A stretch of 64,000 nucleotides of DNA from Glycomyces sp. NRRL B-16210 (GTDB lineage Bacteria; Actinomycetota; Actinomycetes; Mycobacteriales; Micromonosporaceae). The notes under the pieces were generated by a model. That model had not been told where the DNA came from. It was given only the letters and a program-made list of their open reading frames with translations, and did no database searches. Shown in pieces: positions 40,774 through 49,569 of this stretch. Location of the stretch: positions 124,001-188,000 of the forward strand of contig NZ_JOGR01000005.1 in assembly GCF_000719515.1 (NCBI RefSeq), written 5' to 3'. Made by a program: the position numbers and the translations under genes. The number at the start of each line of letters is the position of its first letter. The first letter of the stretch is position 1.

Positions 40774-42060
40774 GTGATCACCATCGGCGACCCCGCCCCG
40801 GACGCGACCCGGGACCGCCTCGGCCTCCTGCGCGACCGCGACTTCCGCGACCTCTTCTTCTCCACCACCGTCGCCCAGATCGGCACCCAGATCACCTCGC
40901 TCGCCCTCCCGCTCGCGGCGGTCATCGCCCTCGACGTCAGCGAATTCGAAGTCGGCGTCCTCTCCTCGATGACGATGGCCGCCTTCCTGCTCATCGGCCT
41001 CCCCGCGGGCGCGTGGATCGACCGGATGCGCCGCCGCCGGGTCCTCATCGTCAGCGACCTCGTGCGCGCCGCCGTGCTCTTCACCGTCCCGATCGCCTGG
41101 TGGACCGACACGCTCACCATCTGGCAGCTCTACGCGGTCGCCTTCACCATCGGCGTCTTCACCGTGTTCTTCGACGTCTCCTACCAGAGCTACCTGCCGC
41201 ACCTCGTCGGCCGCGAAGGCCTGGTCGAAGGCAACGCGAAGCTCGAGACCGTGCGCGCGACCGCGCACCTCGGCGGCCCCGCGCTCGCCGGGCAGCTCAT
41301 CCAGTGGCTCACCGCGCCCGTCGCGATCGCGGTGGACGCCGCCGCCCTCGGCGCCTCGGCGCTGTTCCTCGTGCGCATCCGCCGCCGCGAACCGAAGCCC
41401 GAAGCGATCCAAGGCGCGCGGATCACCACCGACATCAAGGAAGGGCTCGCGTTCGTTTTTCGCCACCGACTCCTGTCCGCGATCGTGGCCTGCACCGCCT
41501 CCTGGAACCTCCTCATGGGCGCGTTCATGGCGATGCTCGTCGTGTTCCTGCCGCGCGAACTGGGCCTGACGCCCGGACAGATCGGACTGCTGTTCGCGGC
41601 CTTCGGCGCGGGCGGCCTCGTCGGGGCGTTCCTGGTCCGCCGGGTCACCGCCCTCGTGGGCGAGGGCCGCGCGATCTGGCTCTCCGTGGTCTGCACCTCG
41701 CCGTGGCTCCTGCTGGTCCCGGCGGCCGAACCCGGCTGGAGGATCGTCCTGGCCGCCTTCGGCATGGCGATGGTCAGCCTCGGCGGCGTGGTCTACAACG
41801 TCACGCAGGTGAGCTTCCGCCAGCGCCTGACGCCCGACCGGATGCTCGGGCGCATGAACGCCACCGTCCGCTTCCTCGTGTTCGGGGCCAGCGCGATCGG
41901 CGCGTTCCTCGGCGGCGGACTCGGCCAGTTCCTCGGCGCGAGAGCCACGCTGTGGATCACCGCGGCGGGGCTCTGCCTGGTGTTCCTGCCGGTCTTCCTC
42001 TCCCCGCTGCGGAACATGCGCGACCTCCCGCAGCCCGAACCCGAACCCGCGGCGGCCTGA
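40774..42060 (+). CDS. MFS efflux transporter
   Basis: 428 residues, 12 predicted membrane helices. Motif A-like GLPAGAWIDRMRRRRVLI between helices 2 and 3 and a second copy-like region RVTALVGEGRA. It resembles MFS_3/enterobactin- or macrolide-type exporters (start LLRDRDFRDLFFSTTVAQIG). The GTG at 40774 is preferred to a TTG 18 bases upstream because the latter lies inside the promoter. Substrate unknown; drug or siderophore export is likely. Confidence 0.9.
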   Translation: MITIGDPAPDATRDRLGLLRDRDFRDLFFSTTVAQIGTQITSLALPLAAVIALDVSEFEVGVLSSMTMAAFLLIGLPAGAWIDRMRRRRVLIVSDLVRAAVLFTVPIAWWTDTLTIWQLYAVAFTIGVFTVFFDVSYQSYLPHLVGREGLVEGNAKLETVRATAHLGGPALAGQLIQWLTAPVAIAVDAAALGASALFLVRIRRREPKPEAIQGARITTDIKEGLAFVFRHRLLSAIVACTASWNLLMGAFMAMLVVFLPRELGLTPGQIGLLFAAFGAGGLVGAFLVRRVTALVGEGRAIWLSVVCTSPWLLLVPAAEPGWRIVLAAFGMAMVSLGGVVYNVTQVSFRQRLTPDRMLGRMNATVRFLVFGASAIGAFLGGGLGQFLGARATLWITAAGLCLVFLPVFLSPLRNMRDLPQPEPEPAAA

Positions 42061-42074
42061 GGCCGCCCCAGACC

Positions 42075-42137
42075 GGGTCCGCCCGGCGGCAATGCCGATC
42101 GATGCCTCGTCGGCGCCTGCGGCCGCCGGGCGGACCC
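42075..42137. terminator. Long-loop hairpin between convergent genes
   Basis: Perfect 16-bp arms (GGGTCCGCCCGGCGGC and complement, 42075-42090 and 42122-42137) with a 31-base loop, between the MFS gene and the DUF4267 gene. Probable bidirectional terminator. Confidence 0.7.
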
Positions 42138-42142
42138 TTCCC

Positions 42143-42553
42143 TCACGCCGGGACCGGCGCCGCCTCCGCGCGGCGGGCGACCTGGATCTGGAGCAGCCCG
42201 GCGGCGACCACCAGCACCGCCGTCGCGTAGTGGACGCCGAAGGCGATGGCGGCGTCGCCGCCGTGGGCGAGGATGAGCGTGCCGTCGCCGAGGGGGATGA
42301 GCGCCTCGCACAGCAGGGCCCAGCCGAGCGCCCGGCGCTGGCCGAGGGCCAAGAGCGTCAGCGGCAGGATGCCGGTGACGATGTCGCGGACGCCCTTGAC
42401 GGTGAGGATCTGGGCCTCTTCTCCGGTGGGCCAGGCCGCGAAGCCGAAGCCCGCGCCGGTGGCGGCGGGTGCGAAGACGTAGGACAGGCCGACGTAGATG
42501 ATGCCGAGGGCGACGATGAAGGTGAGGACGTTGGCGGTGATCTTGCGGGCCAC
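42143..42553 (-). CDS. DUF4267-like small membrane protein
   Basis: 136 residues from GTG 42553, chosen because AAGGAG lies 6 bases upstream; a TTG at 42571 would start before that ribosome site. Four membrane helices (TANVLTFIVALGIIYVGLSYV and others) with the conserved GVRDIVTGILPLTLLALGQRRALGWALL segment between. Function unknown. Divergent from a TetR gene whose operator-like repeats sit right before this start. Confidence 0.82.
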   Translation of the reverse strand: MARKITANVLTFIVALGIIYVGLSYVFAPAATGAGFGFAAWPTGEEAQILTVKGVRDIVTGILPLTLLALGQRRALGWALLCEALIPLGDGTLILAHGGDAAIAFGVHYATAVLVVAAGLLQIQVARRAEAAPVPA

Positions 42554-42571
42554 GGGGGTCTCCTTATTCAA

Positions 42572-42645
42572 GCTAGAAAAACTAGCATTGCTAGAACGAG
42601 TTCGAAACTACCATAGCCGCGCTCGAATTTCTAGCGCTGCTAGAA
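42572..42645. promoter_or_regulatory. Three CTAG-type inverted repeats (TetR operators)
   Basis: GCTAG-AAAAA-CTAGC (42572-42586), CTAGC-ATT-GCTAG (42582-42594) and TTCTAG-CGCTG-CTAGAA (42629-42645), all perfect. They lie in the gap between the divergent DUF4267 and TetR genes. CTAG is rare in such DNA, which makes the cluster stand out. Autoregulation plus repression of the DUF4267 gene is expected. Confidence 0.68.
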
Positions 42646-42653
42646 TAACGAGC

Positions 42654-43226
42654 ATGGTCATGCAGCAGCGCCGCGAACGCGAACGGTCCCAACGCGAAGC
42701 GCTCATCGTCAGCGCCGCCCGCGCCATGGCCGAGGCCGACGGCTGGCCGTCGGTGACCGTCCGCAAGCTCGCCGAGCGGATCGAGTACAGCCAGCCGGTC
42801 CTCTACAGCCACTTCGCCGGCCGCGGCGCGATCATCGACGCGGTCGCCCTCCAGGGCTTCGTCGAGATCGCCGAGGCGCTGCGCCTCGCCAGGACCTCGG
42901 CGGCCCCGGGGACCGAGCTCGAAGCGGTCGCGCGGGCCTACCTCGACTTCGCCGCCGCGAACCCGGCGCTGTTCGAGGCCATGTTCACCCTCGCCGAAGG
43001 CCTGCCGTTCGGACCCGACGCGCCCGCGTCCCTCAAGGCCGGGTTCGACGAGCTGCACGCGGTGTTCGCGCCGCTCGCGGGGGAGGAGGACGACCCGGAG
43101 GCCCTCACCGAGACCGGTTGGGCCGCCGTCCACGGCCTCACCGCCCTCGACCGCGGCGGCCGCCTGCGCCCGGACCTGCGCGCCGAGCGCCTGGCGATCC
43201 TGGTGCGGCGCTTCACAGGAAGATGA
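42654..43226 (+). CDS. TetR-family regulator
   Basis: 190 residues. N-terminal TetR helix-turn-helix: ALIVSAARAMAEADGWPSVTVRKLAERIEYSQPVLYSHFAGRGAI as one continuous domain (residues about 15-60). The ligand domain (TetR_C_33/WHG type) has YLDFAAANPALFEAMF and GWAAVHGLTALDRGG. Likely repressor of the divergent DUF4267 gene; the inducer is unknown. Confidence 0.9.
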   Translation: MVMQQRRERERSQREALIVSAARAMAEADGWPSVTVRKLAERIEYSQPVLYSHFAGRGAIIDAVALQGFVEIAEALRLARTSAAPGTELEAVARAYLDFAAANPALFEAMFTLAEGLPFGPDAPASLKAGFDELHAVFAPLAGEEDDPEALTETGWAAVHGLTALDRGGRLRPDLRAERLAILVRRFTGR

Positions 43227-43293
43227 TCACCGGCCTGTCACCTTTCCCGCCTCCCGCGGGTCAAGAGAGCGAACCGACCCCGACGGAGGACCC

Positions 43294-44157
43294 ATGAGCG
43301 ACGAATTCACCGTGCAGCGCTTCGAGGAGCACCGCGAGCACTTGCGGGCCGTGGCCTACCGGATGCTCGGCAGCTCCAGCGAGGCCGACGACGCCGTGCA
43401 GGAGACCTGGATGCGCTTCGCCCGCACCGACACCGCCGACGTGGAGAACCTGCGCGGCTGGCTCACCACCGTCGTCTCCCGCATCTGCCTGAACCTGCTG
43501 CGCTCGCGCCGGACCCGCCGCGAGGACGCCCTCGACGCCGAACCGCCGCAGATCGCGGCGAGCGACCCGGAGGCCGACGCGGTCATGGCCGACTCGGTCG
43601 GCCTCGCCCTCCAGGTGGTCCTCGACTCGCTCAACCCCGCCGAGCGCCTGGCGTTCGTGCTGCACGACCTCTTCGGCGTGCCCTTCGACCGGATCGCGCA
43701 GGTCCTCGACCGCACGCCCGAGGCCACCCGCCAACTCGCCAGCCGCGCCCGCCGCCACGTGCGGGAAGGCCGCAAACGCGAAGGCGGCACGGACTCGAGG
43801 CAGCAGAAGACCGTCGTCGAGGCCTTCCTCGCCGCCGCGCGCGAGGGCCGCTTCGAAGACCTCCTCGAGGTGCTCGACCCCGACATCGTCGTGGTCGCCG
43901 ACGAGGCCGCCGTCGCCACCGGCTTCGGCGGACGCGAGGTGCTGGGCGCCAAGGCGGTCGCCGAACTCTTCAACGGCAAGGCCGCCGCGGCCGTCCCGGT
44001 CCTCATCGACGGTTCCGCAGGGGCAATGTGGGCGCCGGGCGGCAAGCCGAGGTCAGTCCTGGCGTTCACGATCGCCGAAGGCCGCATCGCGGGGATCGCC
44101 ATCACGAACGACCCCGAGACCATCGCGACCCTCGAACTGGAGACCTTTGAGAGCTGA
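43294..44157 (+). CDS. SigJ/ECF41-like sigma factor with SnoaL-type C-terminal domain
   Basis: 287 residues. Sigma region 2 (EEHREHLRAVAYRMLGSSSEADDAVQETWMRF) and region 4 (LNPAERLAFVLHDLFGVPFDRIAQVL, then RQLASRARRHV), followed by a SnoaL-like domain (VVEAFLAAAREGRFEDLLEVLDPDIVVVAD). This fused C-terminal domain is typical of ECF41/SigJ factors, where it takes the place of a separate anti-sigma factor. No partner oxidoreductase of the usual type lies next to it. TGTCAC at 43236-43241 upstream resembles the ECF41 -35 element. Confidence 0.9.
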   Translation: MSDEFTVQRFEEHREHLRAVAYRMLGSSSEADDAVQETWMRFARTDTADVENLRGWLTTVVSRICLNLLRSRRTRREDALDAEPPQIAASDPEADAVMADSVGLALQVVLDSLNPAERLAFVLHDLFGVPFDRIAQVLDRTPEATRQLASRARRHVREGRKREGGTDSRQQKTVVEAFLAAAREGRFEDLLEVLDPDIVVVADEAAVATGFGGREVLGAKAVAELFNGKAAAAVPVLIDGSAGAMWAPGGKPRSVLAFTIAEGRIAGIAITNDPETIATLELETFES

Positions 44158-44237
44158 GCCCCCGCCGGAGTCGAGGCCGCCCGGAACCTCCGGCCCGCGC
44201 TGACGGCCACGTACGGACGCCGCTGCGGCGCGCCTCT

Positions 44238-46262
44238 AGGGCCGCTCACTGCCGCGCTGCGCGCCTTTGGGCCGTTCCCTGCCGCGGTGGCAGGCGGCCG
44301 TCGCCGGGCCGTGCCGATCGGCTCGCGGGGCACCGGCCGCGCCGGGACGCCGCTTGGCCCGCTCTTCTCGGACCGCTCACCGTTGCGGCGCCAGGCGGCT
44401 GCCATCGGTTCGCGTTGACCGGTTCGGAGGGCACCTCGGCGCGCCGAGGCGCCACGCTGTGCGACTTTGGGTCGCTTACTGTCGCGCCGGCAGGTGACCG
44501 TCGTCGGGCCGTGAGCCGATCGGTTCGGAGAGCTCCCCGTGGCGTCGGGACGCCGCGGGGAGCTCTTCCCGGTCGCTCACTGGTGCGGTGGCAGGCGGCC
44601 GCCATTGGTTCGCGCTGACCGGTTCGGAGGGCACCTCGGCGCGCCGAGGTGCCACGCTGCTCCTTTGGGTCGTTCCCTGCCACGGTGGCAGGCGGTCGTC
44701 GTCGGGTCGTGAGCCGATCGGCTCGCGGGCACCCGGCCGCGCCGGGACGCCTCGCCGCGCACCTCTCGGTCCGCTCACTGCGGCGGCAGATGACCCGTCG
44801 CGCCGCGAGCCGACCGGATCGGAGGGCACTCGGCCGGGCCGGGGCGCTGCGACGGAGAGCTCCCCGCGGCGTTGGGATGCCGCGGGGAGCTCCTCCCGGT
44901 CGCTCACTGGTGCGGTGGCAGGCAGCCGCCATCGGGTCGCGCCGACCGGTTCGGAGGGCACCTAGGCGCGCCGAGGTGCCGCGCTGCGCTCCTTTAAGCC
45001 GCCGTGGCAGGCGGCCGTCTTTTGGGCCGCGAGCGGATCGGTTCGGAGGGCACTCGGCCGCGCTTGGGCGCTGTGGCGTGCTCTTCCCGTCCGCTCACTG
45101 CCGCGGCGGCCGGCGGCCGCCGTCGGGCCGCGCCGATCGACTCACGGGACACCGGCCGCGCCGGGACGCCGCGACTTCTCGGACCGCTCATCGTTGCGGC
45201 GGTAGGCGCCCGCCATCGGGTCGCGCTGACCGGTTCGGAGGGCGCCTCGGCGCGCCGTGCCGCCGCGCCGCGCTCCTTTCGGCCGCTTACTGCCGCGCCG
45301 ACAGGTGGCTGTCATCTGGCCGTGAGTTGACCGGTTCGGAGGGCTCCCCGCGGCGCCGGGATGCCGCACTGCGCTCTTCCCGGCCGCTCACCGTTGCGGC
45401 GGCAGGCGGCCGTCTTTGGGTCGCGAGTGGATCGGCTCGGAGGGCTCGCGGCCGCTATCGGGTCGCGCCGACCGATTCGGAGGGCTCCCCGCGGCGTCGG
45501 GGCGCCGCGCGGCGCTCTTCCCGGTCGCTCACCGTTGCGGCGGCAGGCAGCCGCCATCGGGTCGCGCCGACCGGTTCGGAGGGCGCCTCGGCGCGCCGAG
45601 GTCCCGCGCTGTGCTCCTTTGAGTCGTTCCCTGCCACGGTGGCAGGCGGTCGTCGTCGGGCCGTGCACCTTTCGGGCCGTTCACTGCGGCGGCAGATGAC
45701 CCGTCGGGTCGTGAGTAGATCGGTTCGGAGGGCACCTCGGCGTGCCGAGGTGCCGCGCTGCGCTCCTTTAAGCCGCCGTGGCAGGTGGCTGTCGTCGGGC
45801 CGTGAGCCGATCGGCTCGGTGGGCACTTCGCCGGGCCGGGGCGCTGTGGCGCGCTCCGTTGGGCCGTTCCCTGCCGCCGTGGCAGGTGGCTGTCGTCGGG
45901 CCGTGAGCCGTTGGTTCGGAGGGCGCTCGGCTGCACCGTGGCGCTGTGGCGCGCTCTTCCCGGTCGCTCACTGCCGCGGCGGCAGGTGGCCGTCGTCGGG
46001 CTGTGAGCCGATCGGCTCGCCCGGCCGCGTCGGGACGCCTCGCCGCGCACCTCTCGGTCCGCTCACCGTTGCGGCGGCAGGCGGCCGCCATCGGGCCTTG
46101 AGCCGATCGGTTCGGAGGGCACCTCGGTGCGCCGAGGTGCCACGCTGCGCTCCTTTCGGCCGTTCTCTGCCGGCGGCAGACAGCCGTCATCGGGCCTTGA
46201 GCCGATCGGTTCGGAGGGCTCCCTGCGACGTCGGGACGCCGCGCGGCGCTCTTCTCGGACCG
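44238..46262. repeat. Array of about 20 degenerate ~100-bp repeats with hairpins
   Basis: Gene-free 2-kb array. An anchor (CGATCGGTTCGGAGGGC and variants) recurs at 44322, 44423, 44524, 44623, 44722, 44818, 44950, 45042, 45140, 45234, 45335, 45436, 45476, 45575, 45724, 45815, 45915, 46016, 46111 and 46210, mostly 91-101 bases apart. Each unit has a short stem before the anchor, CTGCC-RC-G-GY-GGCAG, whose bases change in pairs (CCGC/GCGG or CCAC/GTGG). After the anchor it has one of several stems, such as ACCTCGGC-GC-GCCGAGGT or AGCTCCCCGCGGCGT and its complement. It sits between two convergent genes. Unit spacing is not a multiple of three, so it is not coding. Confidence 0.9.
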
Positions 46263-46270
46263 CTTTCCCT

Positions 46271-47599
46271 TCACTCCTCGGCGAGCTCGCTCAGGCGTAT
46301 CGGACTCGCTATCGGCCGCCTCGCAAACGCCGCCGCATCCTCCACACCCGCCAGCTCCGCGACGTTCCGCCCGCAGACCCGCCCCTGGCACAATCCCAAC
46401 CCCGCCCCGCTCACCAGCTTCAACGACCGCACCGCGCCCACCTCCCGCCGCTCCACCGCCCGCAGCAGCGCCCCCTTCGTGACCTCCTCGCACCGGCACA
46501 CCACCGTGTCGTCCCGCGACCAGCCCCGCCACCCCGCGCGCACCGGATACGCCGCCGCCAACGCGGCCGCGAACCGCCGACCCGACCGCACCTGCGCCAT
46601 CGCCCGCAACGGCGGATCGACCACCGCCCCAACGCGTTTCGCCGCCGCCAACCCGGCGATCTCACCTTCGGCCGCCGCCAGGTCCGCCCCGCCGATCCCC
46701 GTCAGCTCCCCGGCCGCGAACACCCCCGCCACCGAAGTCCCCTGCGCCGCATCCACTTCCACGAACCCGTCCACAATGCGGCACCGCGCCGCCACCGCCG
46801 TCTCCATCTGCGGCGTGAACCCGAACCCGATTGCCACCGCGTCCACCTCCACCCGCCGCGCACTGCCCGGCACCGGCACCCAATCGCGGTCCAACCTCGC
46901 CACGGTCACCGACTCCACCCACTCCGAGCCGTGCGCCGCGACCACCGCGTTCCGCGACCGGTACGGCACCCCGTGCCGCGCCATCACCCCCGCGTACCGG
47001 ACCAGCTCACCGGTCTTCGACCAGCCCGCCAGCGCCCCCGCCGGCCTCGCCGCCCAACCCGACACCGCCGCATTCGCCTCCGCCACCTCGACCACCCGCG
47101 CCCCCACCGCGACCAGCGAGGACGCCACCGGCAGCAGGAACGGCCCCGTCCCGGCCACCACCACCCGGTCCCCGACCGCGACGCCTTGGCCCTTCGCGAG
47201 CGCCTGCGCCGCGCCGGCGGTGAACACCCCCGGCAGGTCCCAACCCGGAAACGGCAGCGCCCGATCGTAGGCACCGGTGGCGAGCACCAGCGCCCGCGTC
47301 TCCAGCACCCGGCCGACCCGCGACGGATCGTCCACCGCGCCCACCCGCACATGCACCCGATGCGCCCCGGCGACCGGCTCGACCGCCCACACCGTCGCGT
47401 TCGCCAAGTGCTCCACCGCCTCCGGAAGCGCCTCCGCGAACCGGTCGCCGTCGGCGGGCCCGTACTGCCGGTGGTACTGCCCGCCGAGCTTCGGACCAGC
47501 GTCCACGAGCACCACCGCGACCCCGCACCCGGCCGCCGCCCGCGCTGCGGCCATCCCCGCCGGGCCACCGCCGACCACCACCACACCGGCACGCCTCAT
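46271..47599 (-). CDS. HcnB-like FAD oxidoreductase subunit with BFD-type Fe-S site
   Basis: 442 residues. N-terminal FAD motif VVVGGGPAGMAAARAAA, second dinucleotide motif VAGTGPFLLPVASSL, GVFAAGELTGIGG, and a C-terminal cysteine set CRCEE ... CQGRVCG of the BFD/Fer2_BFD type. This is the alpha-type subunit of heterotrimeric dye-linked amino-acid dehydrogenases (HcnB, opine oxidase A, D-hydroxyproline dehydrogenase). ATG overlaps the [2Fe-2S] gene. The substrate is not certain; D- or L-proline-type amino acids or glycine are candidates. Confidence 0.88.
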   Translation of the reverse strand: MRRAGVVVVGGGPAGMAAARAAAGCGVAVVLVDAGPKLGGQYHRQYGPADGDRFAEALPEAVEHLANATVWAVEPVAGAHRVHVRVGAVDDPSRVGRVLETRALVLATGAYDRALPFPGWDLPGVFTAGAAQALAKGQGVAVGDRVVVAGTGPFLLPVASSLVAVGARVVEVAEANAAVSGWAARPAGALAGWSKTGELVRYAGVMARHGVPYRSRNAVVAAHGSEWVESVTVARLDRDWVPVPGSARRVEVDAVAIGFGFTPQMETAVAARCRIVDGFVEVDAAQGTSVAGVFAAGELTGIGGADLAAAEGEIAGLAAAKRVGAVVDPPLRAMAQVRSGRRFAAALAAAYPVRAGWRGWSRDDTVVCRCEEVTKGALLRAVERREVGAVRSLKLVSGAGLGLCQGRVCGRNVAELAGVEDAAAFARRPIASPIRLSELAEE

Positions 47600-47853
47600 G
47601 ACGGCAGCTCCGCGCCCGCCTGCGACCGGATGTCGTCCCCCTCGGCGACCAGGCGCTGGCAGGCCCGCACATCCGGGACGCCGTTGACCCGCACCAGGCA
47701 GTCGAAGCAGACCCCGATCCCGCAGAACAGCCCCCGCGGCCTGCCCGCGCCCCGAGTGGTCCGCCACGCCTTGACGCCCTTGCCGAGCAGGACACCTGCG
47801 ACGGTCTGGCCCGGCCGGGCCTCGACCTCCTCGCCGTCCACGGTGATCCTCAT
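47596..47853 (-). CDS. HcnA-like [2Fe-2S] subunit
   Basis: 85 residues. A plant-type ferredoxin fold of the Fer2_4 type: PGQTVAGVLL, then cysteines in GLFCGIGVCFDCLV and the distant one in VRACQ. It passes electrons between the two flavin subunits. ATG overlaps both neighbours (ATGA), so the three genes are one translational unit. Confidence 0.92.
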   Translation of the reverse strand: MRITVDGEEVEARPGQTVAGVLLGKGVKAWRTTRGAGRPRGLFCGIGVCFDCLVRVNGVPDVRACQRLVAEGDDIRSQAGAELPS

Positions 47854-49034
47854 GCGCGCGCCTCCTCCAGCAGTCCCGGCCGGTCCACTCTGAACGGCGC
47901 GGGGTCCACCTCGGTCCCGTTCCCGCACAACAGGTCGGCGAGCAGCTTGCCCGTGGCCGGGGCGAGGCCGATCCCCGCGCCTTCATGGCCGGTCGCGTGC
48001 CACAGGCCCGGCACGCGAGGGTCCTCGCCGACCACCGGCAGGTGGTCGGGCGTGTAGGGCCGGAAGCCCCCATAGGTCCGCATCACCGGCACTCCCGCCA
48101 GCACCGGGAACAGCCTGATCGCCTCGCGCGCCAGGCGCCGCAGCACCGCGACTTCGAGCGCGTCGTCGAACCCGACCCGCTGCCGGCTCGATCCGATGAG
48201 GACGGTCCCGGTTGCCGTCGCCTCGACCACAGCCGACACCTGGAGGTCCACGTCCGAACTCGCCACGGCCGCGACGTAGTCCGCCGCATACACCTTGCGC
48301 CGCACCACCGGCGGCAGCGGCGCAGTCACGAGCACCATGCCGCGCCTCGGCATCACGGTGATGGGCGCGCCCGCGGCGATGCCGAAATGCCCGGCCCAGG
48401 GTCCGCACGCGTTCACCGCCGCGCCGCAGGGGATCGTGCCGCCTTCGACGCGCACACCGGCGACCGCGCCACGCGAGAGCACCAGGCCGTGCGCCTCGGT
48501 GCCCCCGCGCACCTCGCCGCCCCTGGCCCGGACCGCCGCCAGGAGCGCGGTCGCGGCCAGCACCGGCTGCAACTGCGCGTCACCGGGATAGCTCGCGGCG
48601 GCCCGCACCGCCTCCGTCAGATGCGGTTCCAAGTTCCGCGCCTCGTCGGGCTCCAAGTCGATCGCCTCGACGCCCGCGGCGCGCTGCGCCGCGGTGAGCG
48701 CCGCGAGCGGTGCGGCGGCGGCCTCGTCGGTGGCGACCACCAAGCCGCCCTTCGGTTCCCATTCGGCCTCCGCGGCCTCGCCGATCTCCTCCCGCAGGGA
48801 CGTCAGCAGCTCCGGCCAGCGCCTGCGCGAGGCGATCGCCAGTTCGAGTTCGGGTCCGGGCGCCTTGTCGGAGAGGAGCACGTTGCCCTCACCGGAAGCG
48901 GTCGTCCCCGTCGCCGCGGCGCCGCGGTCGAGGACCAGGACGCGCAGGCCCGCGGCGCTGAGCGCTTCGGCGCAGGCGGCGCCGATGATCCCGGCCCCGA
49001 TCACGACCGCGTCGGCCGACCCGATCCGACTCAC
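47850..49034 (-). CDS. HcnC-like FAD-dependent amino-acid dehydrogenase subunit
   Basis: 394 residues. DAO family: VVIGAGIIGAACAEALSAAGLRV (FAD), SGEGNVLLSD, VNACGPWAG, MRTYGGFRPYTPDHLPVVGE and ATGHEGAGIGLAPATG. It carries the substrate site of the heterotrimer. GTG start preceded by GGAGG. The operon order C-A-B (catalytic, ferredoxin, FAD/Fe-S) is shared with known HcnABC-type and D-hydroxyproline dehydrogenase clusters. No proline-racemase gene is nearby to confirm the substrate. Confidence 0.9.
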   Translation of the reverse strand: MSRIGSADAVVIGAGIIGAACAEALSAAGLRVLVLDRGAAATGTTASGEGNVLLSDKAPGPELELAIASRRRWPELLTSLREEIGEAAEAEWEPKGGLVVATDEAAAAPLAALTAAQRAAGVEAIDLEPDEARNLEPHLTEAVRAAASYPGDAQLQPVLAATALLAAVRARGGEVRGGTEAHGLVLSRGAVAGVRVEGGTIPCGAAVNACGPWAGHFGIAAGAPITVMPRRGMVLVTAPLPPVVRRKVYAADYVAAVASSDVDLQVSAVVEATATGTVLIGSSRQRVGFDDALEVAVLRRLAREAIRLFPVLAGVPVMRTYGGFRPYTPDHLPVVGEDPRVPGLWHATGHEGAGIGLAPATGKLLADLLCGNGTEVDPAPFRVDRPGLLEEARA

Positions 49035-49091
49035 CCCGCACCTCCCCGCGTCCGGCAGGACAGCCGACAGTATGCCCGACCGAAACGGCTC

Positions 49092-49114
49092 GAATCCGGG
49101 ACCGGGCCGGATTC
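49092..49114. terminator. Short hairpin at the end of the 49113 gene
   Basis: Perfect 8-bp stem GAATCCGG / CCGGATTC with a 7-base loop, overlapping the stop of the minus-strand gene that ends at 49113. Likely terminator. Confidence 0.55.
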
Positions 49115-49448
49115 AGAGCACGAGGCGCTCGACGGGGACCGCGCCGCTGCCCAGGATCCGGTTCAGCTCGTAGGATCCGGGGCCGGTGTACCGCTCGGCG
49201 AGCAGGTCGAGCACGTCGGCCCCCGGTTCGCCGCCGAGGAGTTCGACGAGGGCGCCGAGGTGCTCGGCCTTGACTGTCTTGAAGGTCTCCGCCTCGTCCT
49301 TGCCGACGAAGGACTCCAGCGCGGGGTCGAGGTCGTGCCCGTCGACGTGCAGCGCCCCATCATCGTCCACATAGGCCCACATGGAATGCGAGGAGGTCGG
49401 GGTCCTCTCGGATCGCAGGGTCACCCGCCGCGGTTCGTTCGTGTTCAC
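49113..49448 (-). CDS. Conserved actinobacterial protein of unknown function
   Basis: 111 residues from GTG 49448. Contains MWAYVDDDGALHVDGHDL, an acidic helix GKDEAETFKTVKAEHLGALVELLG and a C-terminal LDLLAERYTGPGSYELNRIL. I recall similar small proteins from Streptomyces genomes but no function is known. No signal or membrane segment. Stands alone. Confidence 0.72.
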   Translation of the reverse strand: MNTNEPRRVTLRSERTPTSSHSMWAYVDDDGALHVDGHDLDPALESFVGKDEAETFKTVKAEHLGALVELLGGEPGADVLDLLAERYTGPGSYELNRILGSGAVPVERLVL

Positions 49449-49569
49449 GGCTCCATGCAAGCACTTCCGTCGCGATTTCGCTGGCCCTGGACCCTGTCTC
49501 GCATCCTGAAAACCCCGTACGCCTCCGCCGCTCCCGCCCCTAGCCTGGCAGCGAGGGACCGAGACGCCG

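Noticed and set aside
44238..46262. CRISPR array or integron cassette array
   Set aside because: Units are too long and too degenerate, there are no uniform direct repeats of 23-40 bases with unique spacers, no cas genes, no integrase and no ORFs between the repeats.
44649..47270. Very long open frame (873 codons) across the repeat array with a recurring Arg/Ala/Gly peptide
   Set aside because: Frames are open in several registers because the DNA is GC-rich, unit lengths of 99-101 bases do not keep frame, and the frame continues antisense into the HcnB-like gene. It is a by-product of the repeats.
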